Shown: positions 52,577-61,044 of the stretch, piece by piece
Layout of the letters: each line of letters starts with the position of its first letter
How positions within the stretch are numbered: position 1 is the stretch's first letter
Origin: Bifidobacterium ramosum
GTDB lineage: Bacteria; Actinomycetota; Actinomycetes; Actinomycetales; Bifidobacteriaceae
DNA: 64,000 nt
NCBI RefSeq assembly: GCF_009299505.1
Contig: NZ_WBSM01000009.1
Span: 62,001 to 126,000 of the forward strand
Direction: 5' to 3'
Made by a program: the position numbers and the translations under genes
Notes under the pieces: generated by a model
Database searches by the model: none
Seen by the model: the letters and a program-made list of their open reading frames with translations, nothing else
What the model was told of the DNA's origin: nothing

Positions 52577-53902
52577 ATGTCACTTGGTATGAACATCCTC
52601 CTGATCTTCGTCTTCCTCCTGCTCGGTTCCATCTTCTCCGGCACCGAACTCGCGCTCGTCTCGCTGCGCGGCTCGCAGGTCGACCAAATGGAACAGGAGG
52701 ATGCCCGCGGCGCCCGCGTGGCGAAGATCGCCCGCGACCCGAACACGTTCCTGTCCACCGTGCAGATCGGCGTCACGCTCTGCGGCTTCCTGTCCGCATC
52801 GTTCGGCGAATCGTCGATCTCCCCGTACATCGTGCCCGTCGTCGAAAGCTGGGGCGTGCCCGCGCACATCGCCGCGCCGCTGACCACCATCAGCCTCACG
52901 CTCATCATCTCGTACTGCTCGATCGTGATCTCGGAAATGGTGCCGAAGCGCATCGCCATGCAGCGCACCGAGCAGATCGCGCGCGCCGTCGTGCCCGCGA
53001 TCGACATCTTCGCGACGATCTGCCGTCCGATCATCTGGCTCATCGGCAAGAACACAAACGGTATCGTCCGTCTGCTCGGCTTCGATCCGAACGAAACGGA
53101 AAGTGAAGTCTCGGACGACGAGCTGCGCGTGCTGGTCAATACGAACACGTCGCTGAGCAAGGACGAACGCACGATCCTGGACGACGTGTTCGACGCGTCC
53201 GAAACGATCGTGGCCGAGGTCATGCGCCCGCGTGCGGACGTCGTGTTCCTCGACGGTTCGCAGTCGATCGCCGACGCGGCTGCATACGTTCGCGAGATGC
53301 CGTACTCGCGCTACCCGGTCACCGGCAAGGACTTCGACGACGTGATCGGCTTCGTGCACGTGCGCGACCTGCTCGACGTGCGCGACCCGAACGCGAAGAC
53401 CGTGGCCGACGTGACGCGCGAGGGGATCTCGCTGCCGGGCACGTCGAAGCTGCTGCCGAGCCTATCGCTGCTGCGCAAGCGCGGCATTCACCTCGCCGTG
53501 GTCATCGATGAATACGGTGGCACCGACGGCATCGTCACGCTCGAGGACATGACCGAGGAGCTCGTGGGCGACATCCGCGACGAGTACGATCTGCCGGAGG
53601 AGTCGAGCAAGACCGGGAAGAACGGGCGCACCGCGTTCGTGAACGGCGTGGCCACGGTGGACGGCGGCATGACGATCGAGGACTTCGACGATCTGACCGG
53701 CATCGAGCTCGAAGACGGCCCGTACGAGACGGTGGCCGGCTATTTCCTTGCGCACACCGGCAAGATGGGCGAGGAAGGCGACGTGCTGCACTCCGACGAC
53801 GGCTACGACATGGTGATCACGAAGGTTGACGGCCGACGGATCGAAACGCTGGAGGTGCGGAAGGCCGGCGCACCGGATCACGCACCGGAGATCAAGGCGT
53901 AA
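52577..53902 (+). CDS. CNNM/CBS/CorC-domain protein (hemolysin family)
   Basis: A 441-residue membrane protein. The N-terminal DUF21/CNNM domain (about 1-190) has four hydrophobic segments and TELALVSLRGSQVDQ; two CBS domains follow (about 210-330; VMRPRADVVFLDG and VVIDEYGGTDGIVTLEDMTEELVGDI), then a CorC_HlyC transporter-associated domain. This family is linked to magnesium or cobalt efflux; the 'hemolysin' name is historical. GTGGAGG precedes the ATG. The first family-D hairpin is its terminator. Confidence 0.9.
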   Translation: MSLGMNILLIFVFLLLGSIFSGTELALVSLRGSQVDQMEQEDARGARVAKIARDPNTFLSTVQIGVTLCGFLSASFGESSISPYIVPVVESWGVPAHIAAPLTTISLTLIISYCSIVISEMVPKRIAMQRTEQIARAVVPAIDIFATICRPIIWLIGKNTNGIVRLLGFDPNETESEVSDDELRVLVNTNTSLSKDERTILDDVFDASETIVAEVMRPRADVVFLDGSQSIADAAAYVREMPYSRYPVTGKDFDDVIGFVHVRDLLDVRDPNAKTVADVTREGISLPGTSKLLPSLSLLRKRGIHLAVVIDEYGGTDGIVTLEDMTEELVGDIRDEYDLPEESSKTGKNGRTAFVNGVATVDGGMTIEDFDDLTGIELEDGPYETVAGYFLAHTGKMGEEGDVLHSDDGYDMVITKVDGRRIETLEVRKAGAPDHAPEIKA

Positions 53903-53986
53903 AGCGGCCAGCGTGTCCGGGCCGGCTTGCTTACGTCGGCGAGCTACGGGCGCGCGTCCGGCAAGCTGCAGCCTTCTGCGGAATCG

Positions 53987-54161
53987 AAAGGCCGTAACTC
54001 AACAGGATCTCGCTCCTGATGTTGAGTTACGGCCTTTTTGACTGTCCGAAACGACCGTAACTCAACACTATTTCGCCTCTACTGTTGAGTTACGGTCGTT
54101 GTAGGGTCCTGAAACGACCGTAACTCAACATGATTGGATGGTTGATGTTGAGTTACGGTCG
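53987..54161. repeat. Family D hairpin array upstream of dps
   Basis: Three hairpins: 53987-54037 (with TTTTT, a true terminator), 54051-54099 and 54115-54161. Arms are ACGACCGTAACTCAACA and its complement; the loops are all 15-nt class but unrelated in sequence. The rest of the 53903-54348 gap holds no gene. Confidence 0.92.
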
Positions 54162-54348
54162 CGCGGTCATGACGGATGCGGTCATGACGGGCATGATCAC
54201 GACGGTGCGGACGGACGGTGTGGACGAACGATGCGGTCACGACGGTGTGGGATACGCCACTGCCGGGCCGCGCACGGCGCACGGCCGCGACGTGTAGAGT
54301 GGATATACCCGGCTCCCACACGGGGCCGCCGATCGAAAGGAGCAAGTC

Positions 54349-54828
54349 ATGACGCTTGCATTCGTTGTTCCCGGACTCGACGAGGCCACGTCCGAAAAGG
54401 CCATCGCCATCCTGCAGAATCGCCTCAGCCAGGAGCAGGAGGCCGCGCTGGTGCTCAAGCACGCGCACTGGAACGTGACCGGCCCGAACTTCATCGCCGT
54501 GCACGAGATGCTCGACCCCGAGGTCGAATCCGTGCTGGCTCAGGCCGACGAGACGGCCGAGCGCATCGCCACGCTGGGCGGCACCCCGGACGGTCGCGCG
54601 GATGCGATCGTGCGCAACCGCACGTGGAAGCCGTTCGATGTCGAAGGCCGCGCCGGCACCACCGCGTATCTTGAGGCGCTCATCGAGTACTACGATGCGT
54701 TCATCGCCGAGGATCGTCGCGCGGTGGCCGAACTGGACGAGCTGGATTTCGTGAGCTCCAACATCATCCAGGATCACGTGCAGCAGCTCGAGAAGTTTCA
54801 CTGGTTCATGCGCTCTCACCTTGCGTGA
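54349..54828 (+). CDS. dps: Dps-family ferritin-like protein
   Basis: A 159-residue DNA-protection/iron-storage protein forming 12-mers. Inter-subunit ferroxidase residues His40, His52, Asp67 and Glu71 are visible in HAHWNVTGPNF, VHEML and QADETAERI. GAAAGGAGC precedes the ATG. Protects against Fenton chemistry together with ahpC. It is bracketed by three family-D hairpins on each side, the only gene so enclosed. Confidence 0.93.
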   Translation: MTLAFVVPGLDEATSEKAIAILQNRLSQEQEAALVLKHAHWNVTGPNFIAVHEMLDPEVESVLAQADETAERIATLGGTPDGRADAIVRNRTWKPFDVEGRAGTTAYLEALIEYYDAFIAEDRRAVAELDELDFVSSNIIQDHVQQLEKFHWFMRSHLA

Positions 54829-54850
54829 GTAAGCGCAATCACACACGATA

Positions 54851-55022
54851 ACGACCGTAACTCAGCAAGATTCGCTCTTCGATGTTGAGTTACGGCCGTT
54901 TTTTACGGCTTACACGACCGTAACTCAACACAATCCGGTCCTTGATGTTGAGTTACGGTCTTCGTGACTTCCGAAAACGACCGTAACTCAACGATATCCC
55001 GACTGTACTGTTGAGTTACGGC
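54851..55022. repeat. Family D hairpin array downstream of dps
   Basis: Hairpins at 54851-54900 (followed by TTTTTT, probable dps terminator), 54916-54960 and 54978-55022. Stems as upstream, loops again distinct. The last right arm supplies the TAA of the metalloprotease gene. Confidence 0.92.
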
Positions 55023-55627
55023 CTCCCCATCACCGGCTGCTGATTCAATTCCCGCCTCAGCTGCCGCCAGTTCGGCTGATACGTATCCATCCGCCGCTGG
55101 AACTCGACACCGTGCCCACGTGTGTTCCACAGGTGCGTCATCTCGTGCACAAGCACGGATTCCAAGAATCTCGGATCCATCAGTCCGAGCTGTAGGTTCA
55201 GCCGTATGCGCCCGGTTTTCGGCGTGCACGATCCCCATCGCGAAGTCATGACGCGCAACGTGACATGCGTCGGCGTACGCCCGATGATCGGCCCCCACTC
55301 GGCGATCAGCCCTGGCAGCACCGCGTTGATCACCGCCGCGGCCTGCCGCCGCCGCTCGTCCGTCCACATCATCCGCGGATCCTCACGCACGTCACGCAAC
55401 TGCGTCAACCGTACCCGCTGCCGCGCGATCCAATCCCGCCGTCCGCGCACGAAATCAACGATCTGTCGTTCGTTCATGCGCATCGGTGCGGAAATCTCCA
55501 CTCGACCGTCCGCCGGTCGTACGCGCAGATACATGTTCTTGATCGACTTGCGCGTCACCGTCACGTCCAGTCCGTCAATGGTCATGGTTTGCGGCGCACG
55601 CGGGGCGGTTGATCGACGAAATGGCAT
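55016..55627 (-). CDS. YgjP-like M48-type metallopeptidase (DUF45)
   Basis: A 203-residue predicted zinc protein. HEMTH (161-165) with third ligand His172, and the family-typical WGSC (131-134). Members are annotated as metal-dependent hydrolases or proteases; the true substrate is unknown. The start MPFRRSTAPR at 55627 lacks a strong ribosome site. The stop codon and last two codons lie inside hairpin D6, so repeat insertion has replaced the original C-terminus. Confidence 0.85.
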   Translation of the reverse strand: MPFRRSTAPRAPQTMTIDGLDVTVTRKSIKNMYLRVRPADGRVEISAPMRMNERQIVDFVRGRRDWIARQRVRLTQLRDVREDPRMMWTDERRRQAAAVINAVLPGLIAEWGPIIGRTPTHVTLRVMTSRWGSCTPKTGRIRLNLQLGLMDPRFLESVLVHEMTHLWNTRGHGVEFQRRMDTYQPNWRQLRRELNQQPVMGRP

Positions 55628-55724
55628 ACGACCATTGTCACGCAGCAACGGACACAGACCGCCAGCCAGACCGTCAACGGTCACCAGTCGTCAATCATCT
55701 GCCGCCAGTCAACCAGTCAGACTG

Positions 55725-56636
55725 TCACCGCAACCGACCGATGCCGATGCCGACCTTGCCGCCGTCAAGCAGAAACTGCTTCATGGCGCGCTGCAGCGAC
55801 GTCCGCTCCGGCAGATCCGCAATCGGCGCGGGATCCCGTTGGAATACCCATTCGCGCCAATCTTGCGCGTCCGGCCGAGTCTCGAGAATGTCGAACCGGT
55901 GCTGGAAGTCGAGGATGTGCGCATGCTCCGGCAGCAGCTGTTCGAGCGCGGGGGAGAGCAGCCACGACTCGCACATGTACGGCACGCCGGGCCAGTCCGG
56001 GAAGAACCGCGCGAAGAACGAACGCGAACGGGCAATGGACTGGTCGCAGTGGTCCGGGTCGAGATGCGCGTCGGACGGAATGTGCAGATTGATGACGCGC
56101 GGCACTCCGGCGACCGACGGCACATCCTTCGCGTCGCAGGCCAGTTCGAATTCGAGGTTGCTGAGGCGGAACAGTCGCGTGCTCAGCTGACGGTACGTCC
56201 AGAAATCGCGATCGAATCCGTAATCGCCGTAACTGACCTTGTGTTCTTCGACGAATCGCGTGAAACACGCCATGGTGGAGTCGAATACGTTGTCAGGAAT
56301 GCCGAGACGGCAGTATTCCGGGAACGTGTAGGCGCCGGCCGCGTAGAGCATCCAGTACAGCATGCGGAAACCGCACGGATCGTCGCCGAGCATGGATTTC
56401 AAGGTCTGCCACGATTCGACGCGTCGCTCCGGATTGGCGAGGCCCTGCACCGCATCCATACCGTCTGCGGGCAACGATTCGCCGTTGGCCTCCAGATCGC
56501 GCATCACGGTATCGACTTCGTCGGGCAAGCCGATACGTTCAACCACCTGCCCGACCGTTAATGTCACGCCGGACATGGTTGGGTCGGCAGGCATGGTACG
56601 ACCATTGTGTTCGATGCAATTACGCATCCCATTCAT
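55725..56636 (-). CDS. GNAT_C/acyltransferase-domain protein
   Basis: A 303-residue cytoplasmic protein resembling the two-part NAT_N/GNAT_C ('acyltransferase domain-containing') family. The C-terminal half shows INLHIPSDAHLDPDHCDQSI, RSFFARFFPDWPGVPYMCES, WLLSPALEQLLPEHAHILDF and a final GIGIGRLR. The substrate is unknown. The start at 56636 follows AGGAAGAG; a second ATG is three codons in. It runs opposite to the downstream tRNA genes. Confidence 0.7.
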   Translation of the reverse strand: MNGMRNCIEHNGRTMPADPTMSGVTLTVGQVVERIGLPDEVDTVMRDLEANGESLPADGMDAVQGLANPERRVESWQTLKSMLGDDPCGFRMLYWMLYAAGAYTFPEYCRLGIPDNVFDSTMACFTRFVEEHKVSYGDYGFDRDFWTYRQLSTRLFRLSNLEFELACDAKDVPSVAGVPRVINLHIPSDAHLDPDHCDQSIARSRSFFARFFPDWPGVPYMCESWLLSPALEQLLPEHAHILDFQHRFDILETRPDAQDWREWVFQRDPAPIADLPERTSLQRAMKQFLLDGGKVGIGIGRLR

Positions 56637-56817
56637 TACTGCTCTCTTCCTCATGGGATTTGCGTGATCGACTCTACCAGTCGGTACACGTGACGCAAAG
56701 CGGTTGCCCTTATAGTGGTTATGTTGACTATTACTCGGTATTGGTTACGGTTGGCTGCCGTTGGTTTGCCGTTGCCGCCCGCCGATTATCGCGCGACACG
56801 CCGATGACACTGCCGAA

Positions 56818-56845
56818 TTGACATACGGAAGGTCTCTGGTAATCT
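56818..56845 (+). promoter_or_regulatory. Promoter of the tRNA-Ile/tRNA-Ala unit
   Basis: TTGACA (56818-56823) and TAATCT (56840-56845) with a 16-bp spacer lie about 32 bp before tRNA-Ile. Confidence 0.7.
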
Positions 56846-56877
56846 AGTCGATTGTGCGCTTTTGAAGCGTATGGATC

Positions 56878-56951
56878 GGGCCCGTAGCTCAGGTGGTTAG
56901 AGCGCATCCCTGATAAGGATGAGGTCGGAGGTTCAAGTCCTCCCGGGCCCA
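56878..56951 (+). tRNA. tRNA-Ile (GAT)
   Basis: Acceptor GGGCCCG/CGGGCCC, D-loop AGCTCAGGTGGTTAGAGC, anticodon GAT at 56912-56914, T-loop GGTTCAAGTCC. All arms pair. Confidence 0.97.
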
Positions 56952-57004
56952 CAGGAAAAATGAAGCGGCCATGTGCCGCTCTTTTTTTCTAACTACCCAG
57001 ATTT

Positions 57005-57077
57005 GGGGCATTGGCGCAGCTGGTAGCGCATCTGCTTTGCAAGCAGAGGGTCGCCGGTTCGAACCCGGCATGCTCCA
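57005..57077 (+). tRNA. tRNA-Ala (TGC), integration target
   Basis: Acceptor GGGGCAT/ATGCTCC (one G-T pair), anticodon TGC at 57038-57040, T-loop GGTTCGAACC. Its 3' end is repeated at 62118-62135, marking the integration of the 5-kb element. Confidence 0.97.
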
Positions 57078-57078
57078 C
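57061..57078. other. attL
   Basis: GAACCCGGCATGCTCCAC overlapping the tRNA-Ala 3' end, identical to attR at 62118-62135. Confidence 0.85.
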
Positions 57079-57090
57079 AACACAACAAGA

Positions 57091-57126
57091 AACCCCGGAA
57101 TCGCAAGGTTCCGGGGTTTCTTTTTT
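57091..57126 (+). terminator. Terminator of the tRNA unit (element-side copy)
   Basis: AACCCCGGAA / TTCCGGGGTT followed by TCTTTTTT. A related, altered hairpin stands after attR at 62148-62177 and is probably the chromosomal original. Confidence 0.8.
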
Positions 57127-57130
57127 GCTG

Positions 57131-57157
57131 TTCATAGGGTCGTTGGTAGGGTCGTTT
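57131..57157. repeat. Integrase arm-site-like repeats, left
   Basis: TTCATAGGGTCGTT (57131-57144) and an adjacent TAGGGTCGTTTT; the same TTCATAGGGTCGTT recurs at 62057-62070, each about 50 bp inside an att site. Confidence 0.5.
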
Positions 57158-57175
57158 TCTGCTACGATTTGAGGC

Positions 57176-58453
57176 ATGGCAAAGCAACGTGGCATGAAGG
57201 GTCTGGGCACCGTCTACCAGACGAAGAACAACGGCAAGGACGTGTGGTGCGCGGCGATGACGCTGACGGTGGACGGGAAGCAGAGGAAGATCCGCGGGTA
57301 TGGGGACACGCCCGTGAAGGCCATGGAGCGGAGGGCCGAGAATCTGTCCCGGCTGGTCAGCCGGGGATTGGAGCGGCCGCAGACCCCGACGATGGACGAG
57401 TTCACGGCGCGGTACCTCGGCCACTATTCGGAGGCGGAGATCCGGGAGCATTCGAAGCGCAAGAAGAAGGAGACGTTCAATCACTGGATCCTGCCAGCGA
57501 TGGGCAAGAAGCGTGTCGGCGACGTCACTGACGCGGACGCGGTGCGGGTCATCGAGGCTTGCCCGTATCCGAGCGTGAGGGTCGCGATACACAAGGAGCT
57601 GACGGCGATCTTCACCTACGCCGTCGATACGAAGGTGCTGGGGCACAGCCCGATGGCGTTGGTCAAGAAGCCCAAGTACGTTCCGGAGCGCAGGGAGCTG
57701 GTGGAGAGGACTGCGGACGCGCATCTGGAGCTGGTCGGCGGTCTGCTGGACTGGCTGGAAAGGCCGGAGTGCCCGTACCACGACGACTACCCGCGCGTGC
57801 TGATGATGATGCTGGGTCTGCGCAGCGCCGAGCTGCTGGGATTGGAATGGTCGTGCTTCACGAACCTGCGGGCGAGGAAAGGCCAGCCGGCCACCGTGGA
57901 GATCCGTCAGGTGCTGGAGCGTCACGACCCGAAGACAAGCGGGCTGAGCGGCTGGTACCTGAGGCCGGGCGCGAAGAGCGACGCCGGTCATCGGACGATA
58001 CCCCTGCCCGAACGGTGGCGGAAGGCCCTGCTGGGCCTCCAGCTGGATCAGGAGATGCACCGCAACGGTCATCGGCACGGCGAGTACGTCTGGGAGAGGG
58101 ATTGCGTGTGGCTGGACGCGAAGGGTCATGTGCTGCGTCCGTCGAAGCACCGCCAGCTTTGGTACGAGCTGCTGGAGGCGTACATCAACCAACTGCCCCA
58201 TCAGATGAACAACGACAAGCCCGTGCTCCGGTTCAGCAGCGAGGAGGAGCGCAAGGCTTGGCGGAAGAGCTGGAACCCGCACACGTCCCGAAACCTGTGC
58301 GCCACGGCGATGGCTCAGAGCGGCGTCCCCATCGAGACCGCCCAGAAGATCCTCGGCCACTCCTCGAACGTGATGACGGCGTACTACACCGTCCAGACCC
58401 TCGGGATGAAGAGCGAGGCCGTTGAGAGTCTGGCCGGGGCCTTTTCGGTCTGA
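57176..58453 (+). CDS. int: Tyrosine-type site-specific integrase
   Basis: A 425-residue phage-type integrase. A short N-terminal arm-binding region (KNNGKDVWCAAMTLTVDGKQ), a SAM-like core-binding domain (about 75-170) and the catalytic domain from about 185: Arg in LRSAELLGLEW, HTSRNLCATAMAQSG, LGHSSNVMTAYY with the nucleophile Tyr. It lies directly beside attL, as expected for tRNA-targeting integrases. GATTTGAGGC before the ATG is a modest ribosome site. Confidence 0.93.
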   Translation: MAKQRGMKGLGTVYQTKNNGKDVWCAAMTLTVDGKQRKIRGYGDTPVKAMERRAENLSRLVSRGLERPQTPTMDEFTARYLGHYSEAEIREHSKRKKKETFNHWILPAMGKKRVGDVTDADAVRVIEACPYPSVRVAIHKELTAIFTYAVDTKVLGHSPMALVKKPKYVPERRELVERTADAHLELVGGLLDWLERPECPYHDDYPRVLMMMLGLRSAELLGLEWSCFTNLRARKGQPATVEIRQVLERHDPKTSGLSGWYLRPGAKSDAGHRTIPLPERWRKALLGLQLDQEMHRNGHRHGEYVWERDCVWLDAKGHVLRPSKHRQLWYELLEAYINQLPHQMNNDKPVLRFSSEEERKAWRKSWNPHTSRNLCATAMAQSGVPIETAQKILGHSSNVMTAYYTVQTLGMKSEAVESLAGAFSV

Positions 58454-58706
58454 TCCCGTCGTGGTACGAGCGCGGTACGCGACGCAACCCCGCACCGCGC
58501 CGCTCCGTCACGTCGGCACGTCGGGGCACCGGGCCGGGGGCAACGCGCGTCCGGCACGTTCCCGAGCGCTACGCCTTGCAAGCGGCGGCTCCGCGTCGGG
58601 GCACCGGACGGCGCGTCACACCACCGGCCTGTCACATCCCGGCACCGAGGCACCGGGCGGCGGGCACTTTCGCACGGCGTACCGCTACGGCCCGTACCAC
58701 GGGGTT
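58454..58706. other. GC-rich gap between integrase and rep
   Basis: The gap between the convergent int and rep genes is rich in CGGCACG/CGGGGCACCG motifs. No coding sequence or clear terminator is evident. Confidence 0.4.
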
Positions 58707-60026
58707 TCAGAAGTCCTTCAGATCCTCCATCAGGGAGTTCTCCCATTCCCCGTCCTGCTCCATCGTTTCCTGACGCCCGTCAAGGGCTTCCTGACGTTCG
58801 ATGATGTGGTGGCGTATCATCTCATCGGTCATGCCGACTTCCTCCATCATGCCGATGATGCTTTCCGTCTCGGGCAATCCATCCCACCACGTCGGCCCAT
58901 CGATCTTTTCAAAGCGCACGGTGTCCAGATCGTCGTCCAGCGTGACGCGAACTGTGGTGATGCGCCCCAGTACCGATGCCGAGCGGTTTTTCAGATCCGA
59001 CTCGTCGTAGCAATCGCGTATCCCGACGTTCGACGTGAACACGATGCGGTCGAAGAAGGCGAAACCGTTCGCGTACCTCGCCGTGAGCTGGGTTTGCGGC
59101 TCCCCCTCCCAGAACTCGAGGAGCTGGGACATGCCGGGTTTTTTGTCGCGGTTGAATTCGTTCCAGATCAGCGTGCGCTGCTGGTCGTACATATCCCATG
59201 GATGCCATGTCCCATCCGGCCCGCGATTCGGCACGATGTAGAACGGCAGCTTGCGACGCTTGGCGTATGCCTTCGCGTAGAGGCTTTTGCCCACGCGCCC
59301 GTCTCCGATGAGATACAGCATCTGCACGTCCCGGTAGCTGTTGGAGCGCTCGTATTGCCCGGCGGCGTATGCGTCTTTCAGCTCCTTTGCGTAGGGGGCG
59401 AGATCCACATTCTGGGCGATCAGCGTCAAGGGGTTCGTGCCGTCGAATGCGGTTTGCCGGGCGGCCTGCCTGTCGGTCAGATCCGTGCGCTTGCCTTGGC
59501 CGTCGAACGAGAATCCCTCGCTTTGCCAAGGACCTGCGATACGGGTGTCGAGTTTCGAGCAGTACCGGGCGACGGCCTCCTTCCCGCGTTGCACGTTGTC
59601 GATATGGGCCTGCGTGGGAAACAGCTTCGCGAAAGACCCCATGCGCATCTGAGGCGTATAGAAGCAAAAATGATAGTGCTGAAGCCCCTGGTACAACCCA
59701 TCGGTTCCGTACAGCCATTGGACGGGGTTCCCTTCCGGATCCACGGTTCCCTCCGGCGCTTTCGGACGGTTCCCCTCGTTCTCTTCGAAGCGCTTGCCGG
59801 TGCCCTCCTCCATCTGGCCTATGTATGACCATCCGGGGCGTTTCGCGACGTCGGTCAGTATCGTCGGGTCACGATTCACGTACTTCGCGGGGATGGTGAC
59901 CATCCAGCATCTCGAACGGGGATGCGCGGCAATGTTGTTCAGCTTGCGCACCTTTTCCTTGTCCGGGTAGCGGATCTTGCGGACGAACGAGATAGTCTTC
60001 CCGGTGTCGGTGGATATGTCCGTCAT
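58707..60026 (-). CDS. rep: CRESS-type replication initiator (HUH endonuclease + SF3 helicase)
   Basis: A 439-residue Rep. HUH motif I CWMVTI (40-45), motif II HYHF (His117, His119) and motif III YCSK (Tyr155 nucleophile, Lys158). The superfamily-3 helicase has Walker A GDGRVGKS (241-248), Walker B-like TLIWNEFNR and motif C IVFTSNVG (328-335). This combination is known from circular ssDNA viruses and related bacterial plasmids, including some from bifidobacteria. It would nick the origin and start rolling-circle replication after excision. The start at 60026 follows GGAAGG. All catalytic residues are intact. Confidence 0.9.
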   Translation of the reverse strand: MTDISTDTGKTISFVRKIRYPDKEKVRKLNNIAAHPRSRCWMVTIPAKYVNRDPTILTDVAKRPGWSYIGQMEEGTGKRFEENEGNRPKAPEGTVDPEGNPVQWLYGTDGLYQGLQHYHFCFYTPQMRMGSFAKLFPTQAHIDNVQRGKEAVARYCSKLDTRIAGPWQSEGFSFDGQGKRTDLTDRQAARQTAFDGTNPLTLIAQNVDLAPYAKELKDAYAAGQYERSNSYRDVQMLYLIGDGRVGKSLYAKAYAKRRKLPFYIVPNRGPDGTWHPWDMYDQQRTLIWNEFNRDKKPGMSQLLEFWEGEPQTQLTARYANGFAFFDRIVFTSNVGIRDCYDESDLKNRSASVLGRITTVRVTLDDDLDTVRFEKIDGPTWWDGLPETESIIGMMEEVGMTDEMIRHHIIERQEALDGRQETMEQDGEWENSLMEDLKDF

Positions 60027-60071
60027 GTCGTTTTCCTTCCCGCCCCGTGGAGTTGCCGCTTCACGGGGCGT

Positions 60072-60182
60072 TTTTGTCACAGAAGTGGATTTGTCACAGA
60101 GGTGGAACTGTTTTGTCACAGAAGTTGGAATGGCCCGCGAGGCCAATGTTTCCAACGGTTTTGAGGTTTTGTCACAGAAGTT
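60072..60182. other. Predicted replication origin: four iterons and a hairpin
   Basis: TTTGTCACAGARGT occurs near 60073, 60090, 60112 and 60167. Between the last two, TTGGAAtGGCCcgcgaGGCCaatgtTTCCAA (60125-60155 region) forms a nested hairpin that could present the nick site. TATAGTACTGG at 60187-60197 is another nick-site candidate. Confidence 0.65.
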
Positions 60183-60288
60183 CCCCTATAGTACTGGCGC
60201 TCGGCCGCATTCGCGGCCTCCCGTCTGCGCCCCCCTTCGGGGGCTTGACCCCCGCGCGAGCGCGGGGGCCAGCCGGGGAACTTCTTCG

Positions 60289-60486
60289 CTACCGCCCCTG
60301 CCGGTAGGACGCACGCCACGAGAGCGCGTCCGCGAGCCGATACCAATACCGGCCCGAGGCTCGTTTCACCGACTCGCGGAAGACCCCGCGCGAGGTCAGG
60401 TAGGCCACGGTCGAGTCGGAGCATTCCCCCAACGCGGCCATGTCGGATTGTGAGATGTATGGTTCCCCGTCAATCAGTCGCATCAT
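60289..60486 (-). CDS. Small HTH protein, excisionase-like
   Basis: 65 residues: MMRLIDGEPYISQSDMAALG, then SDSTVAYLTSRGVF and GRYWYRLADALSW. The arrangement resembles small winged-helix directionality factors (Xis/AlpA-like). GGGAGGTGAG precedes ATG 60486. It overlaps the upstream small membrane gene and precedes the iterons; it could control excision or rep expression. Confidence 0.6.
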   Translation of the reverse strand: MMRLIDGEPYISQSDMAALGECSDSTVAYLTSRGVFRESVKRASGRYWYRLADALSWRASYRQGR

Positions 60487-60640
60487 CGTTCTCACCTCCC
60501 CTCATTGCTCGTTCCCGTTCGCGATCGTGGTTCCAAGCTTCGGTCAGTTCGCGGGCGAAGATACCCACAAAAAGGGCGACGGCCACGCTCCATACCGGCG
60601 CGCTCGTGGACGTGGCCCATTCCAGCAGTTCATGCATCAT
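60470..60640 (-). CDS. Small membrane protein of the element
   Basis: 56 residues starting MMHELLEWATSTSAPVWSVA with one clear membrane segment (APVWSVAVALFVGIFA) and a charged tail RERERAMRGGENDDATD. Its start overlaps the stop of the upstream frame (translational coupling) and its end overlaps the excisionase-like gene. Function unknown. Confidence 0.6.
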   Translation of the reverse strand: MMHELLEWATSTSAPVWSVAVALFVGIFARELTEAWNHDRERERAMRGGENDDATD

Positions 60641-60953
60641 CGGGCCGTCTTCCCGTCTTGCGCAGCCCGCGCCTCGGCGCGTTCCCGTTTCCATCGCTGG
60701 TAGCCGTCCTGAGAGACCTCGATACGGCCCGCACGCGCGGATCCATCTCCTCCTCCGTCCAGTCCTCCAGCTTGTCGGAGTTCGTCACGTCCAGCGGTTT
60801 CTGCTGGGCCTGCAACCGGGCCAGTTCCCGGCGTATCGCTAGATCCACCATCTTCGAGATGGTCATGCCCGGCGTCGCCGCCGCCCACATCCGCAAAGCC
60901 GAATACACCCCCGGCTCCAGCCAAGCCTTCACGGCCCGTTTCCTTCCGCTCAT
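60637..60953 (-). pseudogene. RHH-like DNA-binding gene, apparently frameshifted
   Basis: From ATG 60953 (AAGGAG 9 nt before) the frame reads MSGRKRAVKAWLEPGVYSAL, WAAATPGMTISKMVDLAIRR and TEEEMDPRVRA, a ribbon-helix-helix-like protein. After about 60740 this frame turns unconvincing (VSRSLRTATSDG) and stops at 60630, while the neighbouring frame gives RIEVSQDGYQRWKRERAEAR and ends at 60637 coupled to the next start. A one-base indel near 60735-60745 best explains this. The intact product would be about 104 residues, perhaps a copy-control or partition repressor. Confidence 0.5.
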
Positions 60954-61044
60954 AGCGGAGTCTCCTTCCGTCCATCCAAAGCATCAGCCAAACCGTCAGG
61001 CCCAGCTGAAACGTCACATCCAATGCGAGGAACGCGAGTATCAT
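60954..61044 (-). CDS. Short hydrophobic protein, 5' part of an overlapping frame
   Basis: ATG 61044 overlaps the TGA of the upstream gene (ATGA). The product begins MILAFLALDVTFQLGLTVWL, a membrane segment, then LMLWMDGRRLRYERK. The open frame continues to 60637 through sequence that looks like a shadow of the RHH gene, so the true 3' end is uncertain. If the downstream frameshift is real, the original stop may have been lost. Confidence 0.4.
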
